50,707 nt of DNA. Source: a virus. A program made the translations under genes and the position numbers. This document shows, one piece after another, positions 32,356 to 42,034 of this stretch. How positions within the stretch are numbered: position 1 is the first letter of the stretch; each line of letters starts with the position of its first letter. The notes beneath the pieces are model-generated. The model was not told the origin of the DNA. It did not search any database and saw only the letters and a program-made list of their open reading frames with translations. The stretch lies in the IMG/VR virus record IMGVR_UViG_3300017743_000017, positions 1 through 50,707 of that record. One strand, 5' to 3'.

Positions 32356-34461
32356 ATGCCTTTAGTTAATCTTCAAACCAATCTTAAATCCTTAAGGTAT
32401 GGATATGATAGATTAGGAGCTGGTTCTACAAATGGTAGCAATCAGCCTTATATTAAATCTTCTATACCAAGTGGATCTGGCCCTGGTTTAGGTGATGTAG
32501 ATTTTCTTTTAAGAGGAGGATCTTTATTACCTAGAGCTGTGGGTAGAGATGTTTCTAGATTAACACAAATGTTTTTTGATTTAAAATCCCCAAATGGGCT
32601 TTTATTTACAGTAAAACAAAATGGACTTTCAAGAAGTGGGGTTAATATTTTAGCAACCTCTGGTGGAACTACGGGTGATGCTAATAATAGATTACCTTTA
32701 AATGACGGTATTTATTTACCTACTTCTACTATTTTACAAGCGGCGGCGAACCCATTAGGAGGACATTTACAAAAACAAGGTATAAATCCATTTGTAAATA
32801 CAAATAATGTTGCTAATGGAAATATTTTATCAACCGGGTTTGGTCCTTCATTGCCTTTATCTCAACCTTTATATTTAGATACTGTTGCTCAAAACGAAAG
32901 ACAAAATCCTAATTTACCTCCTACTAGCAGACTAGTATCATTTGCAAATTCTTTTATTAAAGATGGCATATTAAAACCAGATAATCCTGGCAGATTTGTA
33001 GTTCAACAAGCAACAGAACTTTATTCATACTCAGGAGGGCCGGGATCAACATTAGGCGTAGGTAAAACAAATATTTCTATATCTAAAAATAGAACAGGAA
33101 GAAATAATCCTTTTTTAGCTGGTGATAAATCAACAACTGATCGCTTTTTTTCAAATAGTAATAGAACTACCCCAAAACCCTCATCTAATTCCTCTCTATT
33201 TAGTTTAAATCCATCACCAACTCCAACATTTGGAACTGGGGTTTTAAATTATGGGGTAGAAGACTATTCGGTATTCATTAGACCTTCAGTATCTTATCAA
33301 TCTGCAAAAGTATTTAATAACACATTAAGTAAAATTTATGAAGATTATGGAGGGGCGGATTTATTTCAGGATAAATATAATTTAGTAAATAATTCTAATT
33401 CTTTACAAACTTTTGCAACAAGTGTTTTTCAAAATAATACATTTAACCCCCAAGCCCCATCAGTTGTTTCTGGTTTAGAATCAACTTTGAATTACAACCA
33501 ATTAATGGATGCTAAGGGTACAGGTAGTGTTGTTGTAGGTAGTCCTAATAACCAATATGACACAATACAAATACTTGAAGATTTTAGACAAAAAACAACA
33601 AATTCACCCTCAGTATCAAGTTTAGATTATACTGTTGAAACAAATAGATATGAAGGTAGAGTAAAATTAGGAAATGCTGGAGCTAGGAATACATCAACGA
33701 GTTATGTTACAGGGAGAGATTATGGTAAGAATAAAGGATTAGATGCTATTAATGCTTTACAAATTTATAAATCTAGTAATGTTGATCCAAAAGAAAAACC
33801 AATAAATGATTTATGTAAATTTAGAATAGGAGTAATTGATAATGATAATCCTTCATTAAAAACATACATCCACTTTAGAGCATTTTTAGATAGTATGGAT
33901 GATTCATATACTGCAGATTGGTCATCTCAAAAATTTGCGGGTAGAGCAGAAAATTTATATAACTATCAAGGCTTTGATAGACAATTTAATTTAAGCTGGA
34001 CAGTAGCGGCTCAATCTAAACAAGAGTTAATCCCAATGTATCAAAAATTAAATTACCTAGCTTCGGTTTGCGCCCCAGACTATTCAGCAGATGGCTATAT
34101 GAGAGGTAATTTAATAGAATTAACAATTGGTGGCTATCTTTTTAACCAAGTTGGAATAATGAAAGGAATTAATTATGGTATACCTATGGAATCACCGTGG
34201 GAAATAGCAATACCTGATACTCAAACTACAAATGAGTCAGGAGTCTTAAGTGATAAAAGTGTTAAAGAATTACCTTTTATTATAAATGTATCAGGATTTA
34301 ATTTTTGTCCAATTCACAATTTTGTACCTAATGTACAGAAAAATATATTTAAAGATACTAATAATAAAGGTCCTGGTACATTAGGTGATTTAGCAACTTT
34401 TGGGCCTGAAAGATATATTAGCTTATCTAATGGGAATAGTAATAATTATAATGATATTTAA
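32356..34461 (+). CDS. Baseplate tail-tube junction protein (gp48/gp54-like)
   Basis: The product is 701 residues. The last 250 residues contain FRAFLDSMDDSYTADWSSQK, then YNYQGFDRQFNLSWTVAAQS and QELIPMYQKLNYLASVCAPD. This is the signature of tail-tube-like baseplate caps, in which an R-x-x-x-Y-x-Y-x-G-x-x-R segment is followed by a helix with M-Y-x-K-L-N-x-L. The first 450 residues are Asn/Ser/Pro-rich linker-like sequence with no domain I recognise. It would join the first tube ring to the hub. T4 splits this role between gp48 (364 residues) and gp54 (320 residues); only one gene of the type is seen here, so it may combine both. Its stop overlaps the next start by one base. Confidence 0.65.
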   Translation: MPLVNLQTNLKSLRYGYDRLGAGSTNGSNQPYIKSSIPSGSGPGLGDVDFLLRGGSLLPRAVGRDVSRLTQMFFDLKSPNGLLFTVKQNGLSRSGVNILATSGGTTGDANNRLPLNDGIYLPTSTILQAAANPLGGHLQKQGINPFVNTNNVANGNILSTGFGPSLPLSQPLYLDTVAQNERQNPNLPPTSRLVSFANSFIKDGILKPDNPGRFVVQQATELYSYSGGPGSTLGVGKTNISISKNRTGRNNPFLAGDKSTTDRFFSNSNRTTPKPSSNSSLFSLNPSPTPTFGTGVLNYGVEDYSVFIRPSVSYQSAKVFNNTLSKIYEDYGGADLFQDKYNLVNNSNSLQTFATSVFQNNTFNPQAPSVVSGLESTLNYNQLMDAKGTGSVVVGSPNNQYDTIQILEDFRQKTTNSPSVSSLDYTVETNRYEGRVKLGNAGARNTSTSYVTGRDYGKNKGLDAINALQIYKSSNVDPKEKPINDLCKFRIGVIDNDNPSLKTYIHFRAFLDSMDDSYTADWSSQKFAGRAENLYNYQGFDRQFNLSWTVAAQSKQELIPMYQKLNYLASVCAPDYSADGYMRGNLIELTIGGYLFNQVGIMKGINYGIPMESPWEIAIPDTQTTNESGVLSDKSVKELPFIINVSGFNFCPIHNFVPNVQKNIFKDTNNKGPGTLGDLATFGPERYISLSNGNSNNYNDI

Positions 34462-34763
34462 TGAGTAGATATACTACAATATCAAATAAAGAAACTCCTA
34501 AAGGAAAAAGATATAAAACAACAGTTAAATATCCAGATATTCCTTTAGGTTTTGATGACATCTATGCTTATACAGATGAAGGAGATAGATTTGATATTTT
34601 AGCTCAAACATATTATGGTGATTCTAATTTATGGTGGGTTATTTCTATAGCAAATCCCCAATTTAATCAAAATTCAATGTTTCCACCTTTAGGAGTACAA
34701 ATTAGAATTCCTGGGAATATCGGAGCAATTATCTTAGATTATCAACAATTAAATGCAATTTAG
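34461..34763 (+). CDS. LysM-like baseplate protein (gp53-like)
   Basis: The 100-residue product has DRFDILAQTYYGDSNLWWVI and SIANPQFNQNSMFPPLGVQI in its second half, matching a LysM-type fold. That pattern is seen in T4 gp53 (baseplate wedge), where D-x-L-A-x-x-Y-Y-G...W-W is followed by A-N-P. T4 gp53 is 196 residues, so this is a reduced form. Small LysM proteins of P2 gpX type are an alternative. It starts inside the previous stop codon (TAATG) and the hub gene follows after 2 nt, so the three are translated as one unit. Confidence 0.78.
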   Translation: MSRYTTISNKETPKGKRYKTTVKYPDIPLGFDDIYAYTDEGDRFDILAQTYYGDSNLWWVISIANPQFNQNSMFPPLGVQIRIPGNIGAIILDYQQLNAI

Positions 34764-34765
34764 TT

Positions 34766-37700
34766 ATGGCTGGAAATATAATTGGAGAACCAATAAAAGA
34801 AATAGTTGGGGAACAAGTTGATTTAAGACAAAAAATCCAAGGAGCAGGTTATAATGAATCTTCTATTCAAAGATCACCTGAGGTATTAAATTTTTTAAAT
34901 AATAAAAATGCTTGGATAAAACTCGCCTCAGGGACTAGTTTAAAACAGGATAGTGAAGGAGAACAAAGACTTAAAGATTTAGCTAAATTTGAAACTCAAA
35001 ATTATTTAACTGAACCTGATATTAGTTCTTTACTTGGTAAAAACTTAGCTAAAAATTATATATTATTTAACACAATGCAATCCCTAACCCAGGGGGCAGA
35101 ACTTACAACTACAGGTGAGGGAGAAAATTCAGTAACTACTCAAACTAGAGCTGCTACTTATGAAAAAAGAAGTGGTATAAGAACTACTAATAATTGGAAT
35201 GGAAGTAATAGCAAAATGTATGGTGGAATGGGAGGAAATAGTCGAGGACTACAACCATCACCGGGCATAACAGATATAAAGGTAGAATCTGTTAATAGAG
35301 GTTCAATCCGAAAAGCAACCGTAACCTTAAAAGCATTTAATAAATTTCAATTTGGTATTATTGAAATACTTTATTTAAGATTAGGTTACTTAATGATGTT
35401 AGAGTGGGGTTGGGACAAGTATATTGATTCTATAGATGAAAACAATAACCCTGTAATAAAAAATGTAGAATCTACTATTATAGAAAACCAATGGTTTAAG
35501 GATAAATCATTTACCCAAAGACAAATGTTACAACAAATTAATACATTTGTAGATCGATATAAGGGGAATTATCAAGGATTTTTTGGCAAAGTAAATAATT
35601 TTAGTTGGAAATTAAACGCAGATAATACCTATGACATTACTATTAATTTAATTACTCTTGGAAGTGTAATAGAATCAATTAATGCTGTTGTACCAACTAA
35701 ATCTCTATCTAAAAAAGAACTTGAAAAAAGAACCCAAGAACTTAGAAAAATTTATAAAATTGGGGGGAGTGATGGTGATGAATTAGAAGATGATGAAGAA
35801 GATAACAAAGTAATAACAAATTTAGGATCAGATAGAATATCTAGTTATATAGCTGAAGTGATAACTAAATTTTTTGAATATAAATTAGATACTGAAGATA
35901 ATAATTATTATTATTTTCCTAATTCAGTTAATGAAACTGATGCTACTGATGGGGATGATAGTATAGAAGATAATCAAGCTAAAATACCTACTACCTCAAA
36001 TTTCTATATTAGGTTTGGTGAATTATTAAAAATCATTGAAGATAATGTAGTTTTTAAGGTTGTAAACGGTGATAATGAAATAAAAGATTCATCAATTACA
36101 TTTGAAACTTCTGAAGAAAATACTAGAATTAGTTATGAACCTAATTTAATACCTTTAGACCCATCAATTTGTATTTTCAAACCAGCATACACTGAAGAAT
36201 TAGGGGTAGTTGGTAAAGTAGGAGTACCAACATTTCCAAGATTAAAGGATTTTGTTGTAGAAAAAGAAAATGTTTATTATGGTAAATTAATGAATGTTTA
36301 TCTTAATTTAAATTTTGTTGCTGATGTCTTAAGTTCTAATAAAAATGAAAAAAATGAATTAGACTTATATAGTTTTGTACAAAAGTTAGCAGATGGTATA
36401 AGTAGATGTATGGGTAATGTTCCTGAACTCTCAGTTAGTATAAAAAATGATGTAGAAGTTTACTTTTTAGATGAAAATCCTATAACAGGTTATGATTTTG
36501 TTTATCCACCTAAAAACCAAGAGGTAGAATTTAATATTATAGGCTATACTCCAACCAAAGGATCTACATTTGTAACAGATTTTAGTTTCCAAACAAAAAT
36601 AACACCTGAATTAATGACCCAAATATCTATTGGGTCAACTGCTGCGGGGTCAGAACAAAATTCACTTAATGCCGTAGGATATAAAAATTGGAATAGGGGT
36701 TTAAAAAATAGATTTGAAGAACGTTATATAAGCGATCCTGCAATTTATGGAGGGCCAACTAAAGATGAAGATTATTTTAATAAAATTTATGATAATGATT
36801 TTAAAGTAAAATCCGATTTTAGCTATACATTTGGGGAATATAAATGGTCATATAAAGGTATTACTAAATATTATGGAACAGATACAACATCAAGGTTTTC
36901 ATCTAATAAAACTAATTTTGAAGATGATGCCCTAAGGGATCAAGTAGCAAAATCCGTTGAACAAATTGATAAAGATGCCAAAGGGAAAAATCGTATTTAT
37001 CTAAATGATGGAGAAAAATTAAATGATTATCCTACTTATTTATTAGATGGTTTTGGTGGTGTGGGTATTAATAAAGTAGAAGTTAAGACAGCTGCTCTAG
37101 GATCTTCTTTTGGTGTAATAGGTATTTTAGCATCTGAAAGGACTGCAAAAATAGCACTTAATGCTGTCAGCAATATTACAGGAGATAGATCTGGTTCAAT
37201 ATTTGAGGGCGAAGGCATAGATACTAAATTTGTAAACCAAAAAGTTTCCCCATCAGATGCTTTATATTGGTATTCATCAGATAATAGTGATTTTTTAGAA
37301 AGGGGTTATAACTCATTTAAACAATATAAATCATACCAAGATCAACTTCAATATGAAATAGAAAAGGTAGTTTCTGGAGCTACAGGTTTTATACCTGTAA
37401 CTTTAGGATTAACTTTTGAAGGTTTGGGCGGTATAAAAATATATAATAGAATAAAGGTTAACCAAAAAGCATTGCCTGCTTCATACCCATCTGCTTTAAA
37501 ATTTATAATAGATGGAGTTAATCATGAGGTAAGTGGAAATTTATGGAAAACTAATATTACAACTATTTCACAACCAAATACCTCAAAAGCATCAAGTAGA
37601 AAATTTATTAAACCTCCTAATACTTCAACTAACAAAGAAATAAAAGAATTTAATGGTCCTGCAGAACAAGCTGTATCTTTATTAAAAAATATTCCATTAA

Positions 37701-38440
37701 CAGCTCCAACTAGTAATGGATTAATGTATTACCCTCAGTCAACACCTAAAATTCAGCTAGTATTACACCATACAGCTGTATTTGGTGCTACTGTTAAACA
37801 AATAATTAATAGTTGGTCAAGAAATTCAAACCATGTCTCTACCCATTTTATTATTAATAGAGATGGTGATTACGATCAATTATTTCCTTTAAAATATTGG
37901 GGTAATCATATAGGAAGTACTAGAGAAGGAAATAATTATTTACAAAAAAGTACTATCTCTATTGAATTAGAAGGAGCTGGATATTTAAAATATATAAGCA
38001 ATACAGGAAGAAACCCAGATGGGACTTTTGAAGATACTGCACAATTCAAACAGGGAACTAAAACATTTACTTATAAAAAACTTCAGCAAGGAATTAATGA
38101 ACCTCCAGTAGCTAGACCAGTAAAAATATTAAGTAATGGGTCTTTAAAAATGGAAAAAGAATATAGAGGTTATGATTACTATCATGCTTATACAAAAGAA
38201 CAATTAAAAAGATTAGAGATAGTATTAAGACAAATTAAAAAAGAATACCCAAATATTGCGATAGGGTCTAATTATAGTGGTGAAAATACATTTACTGAAC
38301 AATTCCCTAAAGAAAAAACAATATCAAAAGACGCCTGGAAATTTAACTCCGGTACCTTTACTCATAATTCATATAGAACAGATAAAAGAGATGTATTCCC
38401 ACAAAAAGAATTAATCGAATTACTACAAAAATTTAACTAA
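34766..38440 (+). CDS. Baseplate hub protein with C-terminal N-acetylmuramoyl-L-alanine amidase domain
   Basis: The product is 1224 residues. The N-terminal part carries AFNKFQFGIIEILYLRLGYL and MMLEWGWDKYID (about residues 190-225), a pattern I associate with hub proteins of T4-like phages. The C-terminal 240 residues form an amidase_2/PGRP-type domain: QLVLHHTAVFG (His-His at about residue 1000, first zinc ligand), NHVSTHFIINRDGD, YWGNHIGS and ISIELEGAGYL. It would be carried at the tail tip and cut peptidoglycan during entry. T4 uses a lysozyme domain in gp5 for this; here the enzyme is a fused amidase. The next start overlaps the stop by one base. Confidence 0.82.
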   Translation: MAGNIIGEPIKEIVGEQVDLRQKIQGAGYNESSIQRSPEVLNFLNNKNAWIKLASGTSLKQDSEGEQRLKDLAKFETQNYLTEPDISSLLGKNLAKNYILFNTMQSLTQGAELTTTGEGENSVTTQTRAATYEKRSGIRTTNNWNGSNSKMYGGMGGNSRGLQPSPGITDIKVESVNRGSIRKATVTLKAFNKFQFGIIEILYLRLGYLMMLEWGWDKYIDSIDENNNPVIKNVESTIIENQWFKDKSFTQRQMLQQINTFVDRYKGNYQGFFGKVNNFSWKLNADNTYDITINLITLGSVIESINAVVPTKSLSKKELEKRTQELRKIYKIGGSDGDELEDDEEDNKVITNLGSDRISSYIAEVITKFFEYKLDTEDNNYYYFPNSVNETDATDGDDSIEDNQAKIPTTSNFYIRFGELLKIIEDNVVFKVVNGDNEIKDSSITFETSEENTRISYEPNLIPLDPSICIFKPAYTEELGVVGKVGVPTFPRLKDFVVEKENVYYGKLMNVYLNLNFVADVLSSNKNEKNELDLYSFVQKLADGISRCMGNVPELSVSIKNDVEVYFLDENPITGYDFVYPPKNQEVEFNIIGYTPTKGSTFVTDFSFQTKITPELMTQISIGSTAAGSEQNSLNAVGYKNWNRGLKNRFEERYISDPAIYGGPTKDEDYFNKIYDNDFKVKSDFSYTFGEYKWSYKGITKYYGTDTTSRFSSNKTNFEDDALRDQVAKSVEQIDKDAKGKNRIYLNDGEKLNDYPTYLLDGFGGVGINKVEVKTAALGSSFGVIGILASERTAKIALNAVSNITGDRSGSIFEGEGIDTKFVNQKVSPSDALYWYSSDNSDFLERGYNSFKQYKSYQDQLQYEIEKVVSGATGFIPVTLGLTFEGLGGIKIYNRIKVNQKALPASYPSALKFIIDGVNHEVSGNLWKTNITTISQPNTSKASSRKFIKPPNTSTNKEIKEFNGPAEQAVSLLKNIPLTAPTSNGLMYYPQSTPKIQLVLHHTAVFGATVKQIINSWSRNSNHVSTHFIINRDGDYDQLFPLKYWGNHIGSTREGNNYLQKSTISIELEGAGYLKYISNTGRNPDGTFEDTAQFKQGTKTFTYKKLQQGINEPPVARPVKILSNGSLKMEKEYRGYDYYHAYTKEQLKRLEIVLRQIKKEYPNIAIGSNYSGENTFTEQFPKEKTISKDAWKFNSGTFTHNSYRTDKRDVFPQKELIELLQKFN

Positions 38441-40467
38441 TGTATTTTCCAAAATCTCAAATAACAACTAATTTATATACCAATGGTAAGGAATATGTTT
38501 ATGTTGGTACTGAAAAAGAATATATAGGTTTTTATTTTAAAACATCTAATGGAAAGTACTACACAGGTAAAAACCCTAATGATCCTCCGGTGCAAGAATT
38601 AGTAGTACCAAAATCATCAGAATTTAATGATGCAGAAGAAGGGGAAATTGGAAATTACTCTCAAGAAGCTGCTTTATATTTAGTTCCTGATGTATATGCG
38701 TCTTCAACATCCCTAAACCTAACAGGTAATCCACCATCTCCCCCAATACAAGTTATTAATCTTCCTACAGAAAAAAATTATAATTTAGGAGAATATCAAA
38801 GATATTTTACATCTAAAAATAATGAAGTTAAATATATTGAAATTGATAAAAAACAATATGAAAAATTTGCAAATGAAGAACCAGATGTAGATTATCCTTT
38901 ATATTCAGCTTTTAAATTCCCATGGATTATATCAGGTAATAGAAATAAAGCTTCAAATATAAATAAAAAAACAATAGAAAGAATTTCTTTTAATTTAACA
39001 TTATCTGGTTTTAATTCTTATTTTAAAGGTAGATATGATCAATTTTATAAATATTCTAAAAATGAAGGTTTATATACTGATGGAAATGAATATATGAATT
39101 CATTTACTAAAAAACCATATAAAGGATATTACCATATCCATAATGGAGAATTTATGGTAGGAGCAGAACATACAGATAAACCCCATAATTTTTTAATACC
39201 CATATCAGAAATATACTTACAAAAACAAACAGGGTCTTTAAGAATAACTAGTTCTATGGATGAAGTCTTTGATTATGGTGGGTATAGTTTTAACACTAGC
39301 CCTTCTATACCCCCTGAACCAGAACCACCAATTACTGCCTTTATAACAACTTGGAGGGTACCTTTTCCTAATGATAAAATCGAAATAGGAGTACAATCTT
39401 CATTAACTTATAATTGCACAATTGACTGGGGAGATGGAAATTTAGAAACCATTACTACAACTACGAGTAATATAATTCCTCATACTTATTTATTAGCAGG
39501 AGATTATACTGTAAAAATAGAAGGTACATTCCCAAGAATTCTAATGAGAAGTACTTCAACAGGATTTAGAGATAAACTTATTTCTATAAATAATTGGGGT
39601 AATATGGTATGGAGAACTTTTGAGAGTGCCTTTGAAGACTGTGATTTTCTATATAGATGTCCAACACAAGACCCTCCTAATTTGTCATCAGTAGAATCTA
39701 CTAAACTTATGTTTAACCGATCTAGTGGTAATGTCCCTAAATTATTAATTAATAATATAAATGCCTGGGATACTAGTAATATAATAAGAATGCCTGAGAT
39801 GTTTAGAGAATCTCCATTTTCACAATATACAATAAAAGATTGGGATGTGAAAAATGTAGTTAATATGGCTAACATGTTCCAAGAAGCAAGTTTATTTAAT
39901 GAATCTTTAAGTGGTTGGAGTACGAATAGTTTAAGGTTTATGGGTTCTATGTTTTACAAGACACCACTTTTTAACCAAAACGTAGATCATTTTGATGTCT
40001 CTAATGTTCAAATTCTTAACTTTGTATTTGGGTTTGCTGAAAAATTCAACCAACCCTTAAATAGTTGGGATACAAGTAATGTTACTCAAATGAGGGGAAC
40101 GTTTCAACAAGCATTAGTTTTTAACCAACCCTTAAATAATTGGGATACAAGTAATGTTACTAATATGAATTCCATGTTTTTTGGTGCAGCATCTTTTGAT
40201 CAAGATATAAGCTCTTGGGATATTATTAAAGTATCAACTGCTACTAATTTTTTACAAGGCGGAGAATTATCATCAACAAACTATGATGCTTTATTAATAG
40301 GGTGGTATAATACATTAGCTGCTTTTGTTGCAGGAGGAGGAACATATAGTTTATCCCCAACTTGGCATTTTGGCGACTCAAAATATTCCTCGGGAGAGGC
40401 TGCAGCCGCAAGAACACTTTTAGATACAACTTTTAATTGGACCATAACAGATGGTGGCCCAGCTTAA
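38440..40467 (+). CDS. Receptor-binding/fibre protein with PKD-like domain and 26-residue surface repeats
   Basis: The product is 675 residues. The N-terminal 290 residues are structural and probably attach to the baseplate. A PKD-like domain follows (about residues 295-367, with TIDWGDGNLETI and HTYLLAGDYTVKIEG). From about residue 370 to 600 there are roughly six BspA/DUF285-type repeats of about 25 residues, such as FNQPLNNWDTSNVTNMNSMF. In bacteria this pair of domains marks secreted surface adhesins, so the phage appears to use a host-like surface module for receptor binding. The 1-bp overlap with the hub-amidase gene supports a place at the tail tip. No catalytic motif is visible. Confidence 0.82.
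   Translation: MYFPKSQITTNLYTNGKEYVYVGTEKEYIGFYFKTSNGKYYTGKNPNDPPVQELVVPKSSEFNDAEEGEIGNYSQEAALYLVPDVYASSTSLNLTGNPPSPPIQVINLPTEKNYNLGEYQRYFTSKNNEVKYIEIDKKQYEKFANEEPDVDYPLYSAFKFPWIISGNRNKASNINKKTIERISFNLTLSGFNSYFKGRYDQFYKYSKNEGLYTDGNEYMNSFTKKPYKGYYHIHNGEFMVGAEHTDKPHNFLIPISEIYLQKQTGSLRITSSMDEVFDYGGYSFNTSPSIPPEPEPPITAFITTWRVPFPNDKIEIGVQSSLTYNCTIDWGDGNLETITTTTSNIIPHTYLLAGDYTVKIEGTFPRILMRSTSTGFRDKLISINNWGNMVWRTFESAFEDCDFLYRCPTQDPPNLSSVESTKLMFNRSSGNVPKLLINNINAWDTSNIIRMPEMFRESPFSQYTIKDWDVKNVVNMANMFQEASLFNESLSGWSTNSLRFMGSMFYKTPLFNQNVDHFDVSNVQILNFVFGFAEKFNQPLNSWDTSNVTQMRGTFQQALVFNQPLNNWDTSNVTNMNSMFFGAASFDQDISSWDIIKVSTATNFLQGGELSSTNYDALLIGWYNTLAAFVAGGGTYSLSPTWHFGDSKYSSGEAAAARTLLDTTFNWTITDGGPA
40048..40161 (+). 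repeat. Tandem near-identical 39-bp repeat in the fibre gene (75-bp period)
   Basis: A 39-base segment at 40048-40086 recurs at 40123-40161 with a single difference (G to A), exactly 75 bp (25 codons) apart. Both encode NQPLN(S/N)WDTSNVT. Other repeats in the gene are much more diverged, so this pair is a recent duplication or has been homogenised. Confidence 0.85.
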
Positions 40468-40476
40468 TAATTAATT

Positions 40477-40710
40477 ATGTCAAATTTAAAATCATCACAA
40501 CTAATCTTCCCAACAGTTACAACTTATTTTATAGGTTGGGATGATAATAGAAATCAAATAATAACTTATGATTGGGTTACCCCATCACAAACTATGATAT
40601 CTCCAACTAATGAAATGGATTATTATGAAGATGAAGCGGTTTGGACACAAATTTTACTTGATAATGGTATAAATCCTTTTCCCGAACCTGAAGATGAATC
40701 TGACCTGTAA
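40477..40710 (+). CDS. Small acidic protein, unknown function
   Basis: The product is 77 residues. It reads TYFIGWDDNRNQIITYDWVT in the first half and ends in an acidic FPEPEDESDL tail. No membrane segment or known motif is seen. It begins 9 nt after the fibre gene stop. The early-type promoter for the polymerase gene starts 5 nt after its stop, so this is the last gene of the structural block. A fibre-assembly chaperone role would fit the position but is not shown by the sequence. Confidence 0.65.
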   Translation: MSNLKSSQLIFPTVTTYFIGWDDNRNQIITYDWVTPSQTMISPTNEMDYYEDEAVWTQILLDNGINPFPEPEDESDL

Positions 40711-40715
40711 AATTA

Positions 40716-40746
40716 TTTGGTATACTTAATATATTATTGTATATTA
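40716..40746 (+). promoter_or_regulatory. Early-type promoter TTTGG-N18-GTATATTA for the replication block
   Basis: TTTGG (40716-40720) and GTATATTA (40739-40746) at the exact 18-nt spacing, ending 19 nt before the polymerase ATG. Confidence 0.75.
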
Positions 40747-40765
40747 TACTAAATAAAAAGGTTAT

Positions 40766-42034
40766 ATGTACTGGCTTGTAGAAGACGAGGAACAGTTAAA
40801 TGTTTTAATAAATAGTGGTTATAAAAAAGCTTTCATTGAGGTAATACCCTACAATGATACAATTCACCCTATACAAAATCACGTAAGTTTAGTGTATATT
40901 AGACCGATTAAAGCGAGTAAAGGCTTTATGATATGCATTGCACATAGTGAAGCTCTAAATGCATTAAATACGCGTATAAACGAAGTATTAAATAAGTTCG
41001 AAACATTATATTGTAGAGATAAAAAAGAAATACTACATTATTTTCCTATCAAAACTCTTTATGACATTAATACACCCCCTAATCCGTATATACGACCTAC
41101 AACACAAACACATGATTTATATTATAGACAACATAAGGATAATCCAGAGTTAAACTTAATTATCCCTATTGTTAAACACTATGAATTGTGTGAAAACATT
41201 TTTGAAGATCTAAAAGCAAATATTAACATTAAAAAAACAAAATATGATGAGTTCTTTAACAGTCGAGTGTCAGTGGTATTCAACGCCATCGAGAGAAGTG
41301 GCATACGTATACACAATGAAACCTTCAGTGGATACTTCCACGCAGTTGACGGTGAATACGTTAACACTCAGTTCAACTTAAAAACAACAACTACTAGACC
41401 TAGTAATAAATTTAATAATGTAAATTATGCGGCACTTAATAAAGAAAACGGTTGTAGAAAAAGTTTTATACCACGTAATAATAGGTTTGTGGAAATTGAT
41501 ATCTCTGCTTACCATCCTAGCTTGTCTGCTCGTCTTATTGATTATGATTTTGCCGGGGTTGATATTCACGCTCATTTTGCGTCCTTATATGGAGTGGATT
41601 ATAAAAAATCGAAAGAACTTACCTTCAAGCAGCTCTATGGAGGCGTTTTTGATAATTACAAACACCTGGAATTCTTTCAAAAAATCGAGAAATACGTAGG
41701 AGAACTTTGGAGTAAGTTCCAAAGCGATGGGTTTGTAGAATGTAAGGTTTCTGGATATAGATATAAAAAGGAAAACTTGGATAATATGAATCCACAAAAG
41801 TTATTTAATTACATTTTACAAAATTTAGAAACGTCAACAAATGTGTTGATATTATGGGATATGCTTTGTATATTACGGGGGTACAAAACACAACTAGTAT
41901 TATACACATATGATTCGTTTTTATTAGATGTTGATGATGATGAAGAGATTTTAGAAGAAATTAGAAATATATTTAAAAAATACGAATTAAACATAAAAGA
42001 AATAGAAGGCTATGACTACAATTTTACAGAATAA
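40766..42034 (+). CDS. Family A DNA polymerase-like protein, palm/fingers only
   Basis: The product is 422 residues. The C-terminal 220 residues carry the family A motifs in order: TTTTRPSNKFNNVNYAALNK (template-binding region, about 206-225), motif A VEIDISAYHPS with Asp near 245, motif B KELTFKQLYGG (about 282-292), and motif C TYDSFLLDV with Asp at 383. Motif C reads Tyr-Asp-Ser rather than His-Asp-Glu, but both catalytic Asp residues are present. No 3'-5' exonuclease motifs are seen in the 200-residue N-terminus. T4 itself uses a family B polymerase, so this is a replacement or an additional enzyme. The next gene overlaps by 23 bp. Confidence 0.8.
   Translation: MYWLVEDEEQLNVLINSGYKKAFIEVIPYNDTIHPIQNHVSLVYIRPIKASKGFMICIAHSEALNALNTRINEVLNKFETLYCRDKKEILHYFPIKTLYDINTPPNPYIRPTTQTHDLYYRQHKDNPELNLIIPIVKHYELCENIFEDLKANINIKKTKYDEFFNSRVSVVFNAIERSGIRIHNETFSGYFHAVDGEYVNTQFNLKTTTTRPSNKFNNVNYAALNKENGCRKSFIPRNNRFVEIDISAYHPSLSARLIDYDFAGVDIHAHFASLYGVDYKKSKELTFKQLYGGVFDNYKHLEFFQKIEKYVGELWSKFQSDGFVECKVSGYRYKKENLDNMNPQKLFNYILQNLETSTNVLILWDMLCILRGYKTQLVLYTYDSFLLDVDDDEEILEEIRNIFKKYELNIKEIEGYDYNFTE

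Noticed and set aside
40048-40161. Diversity-generating retroelement target in the fibre gene
   Set aside because: No reverse transcriptase, template repeat or adenine-biased variation is visible; the repeats are structural surface repeats.
41427-41699. Plus-strand 90-codon frame within the polymerase gene
   Set aside because: Overlaps conserved polymerase motifs A and B in another frame; the polymerase reading is the supported one.
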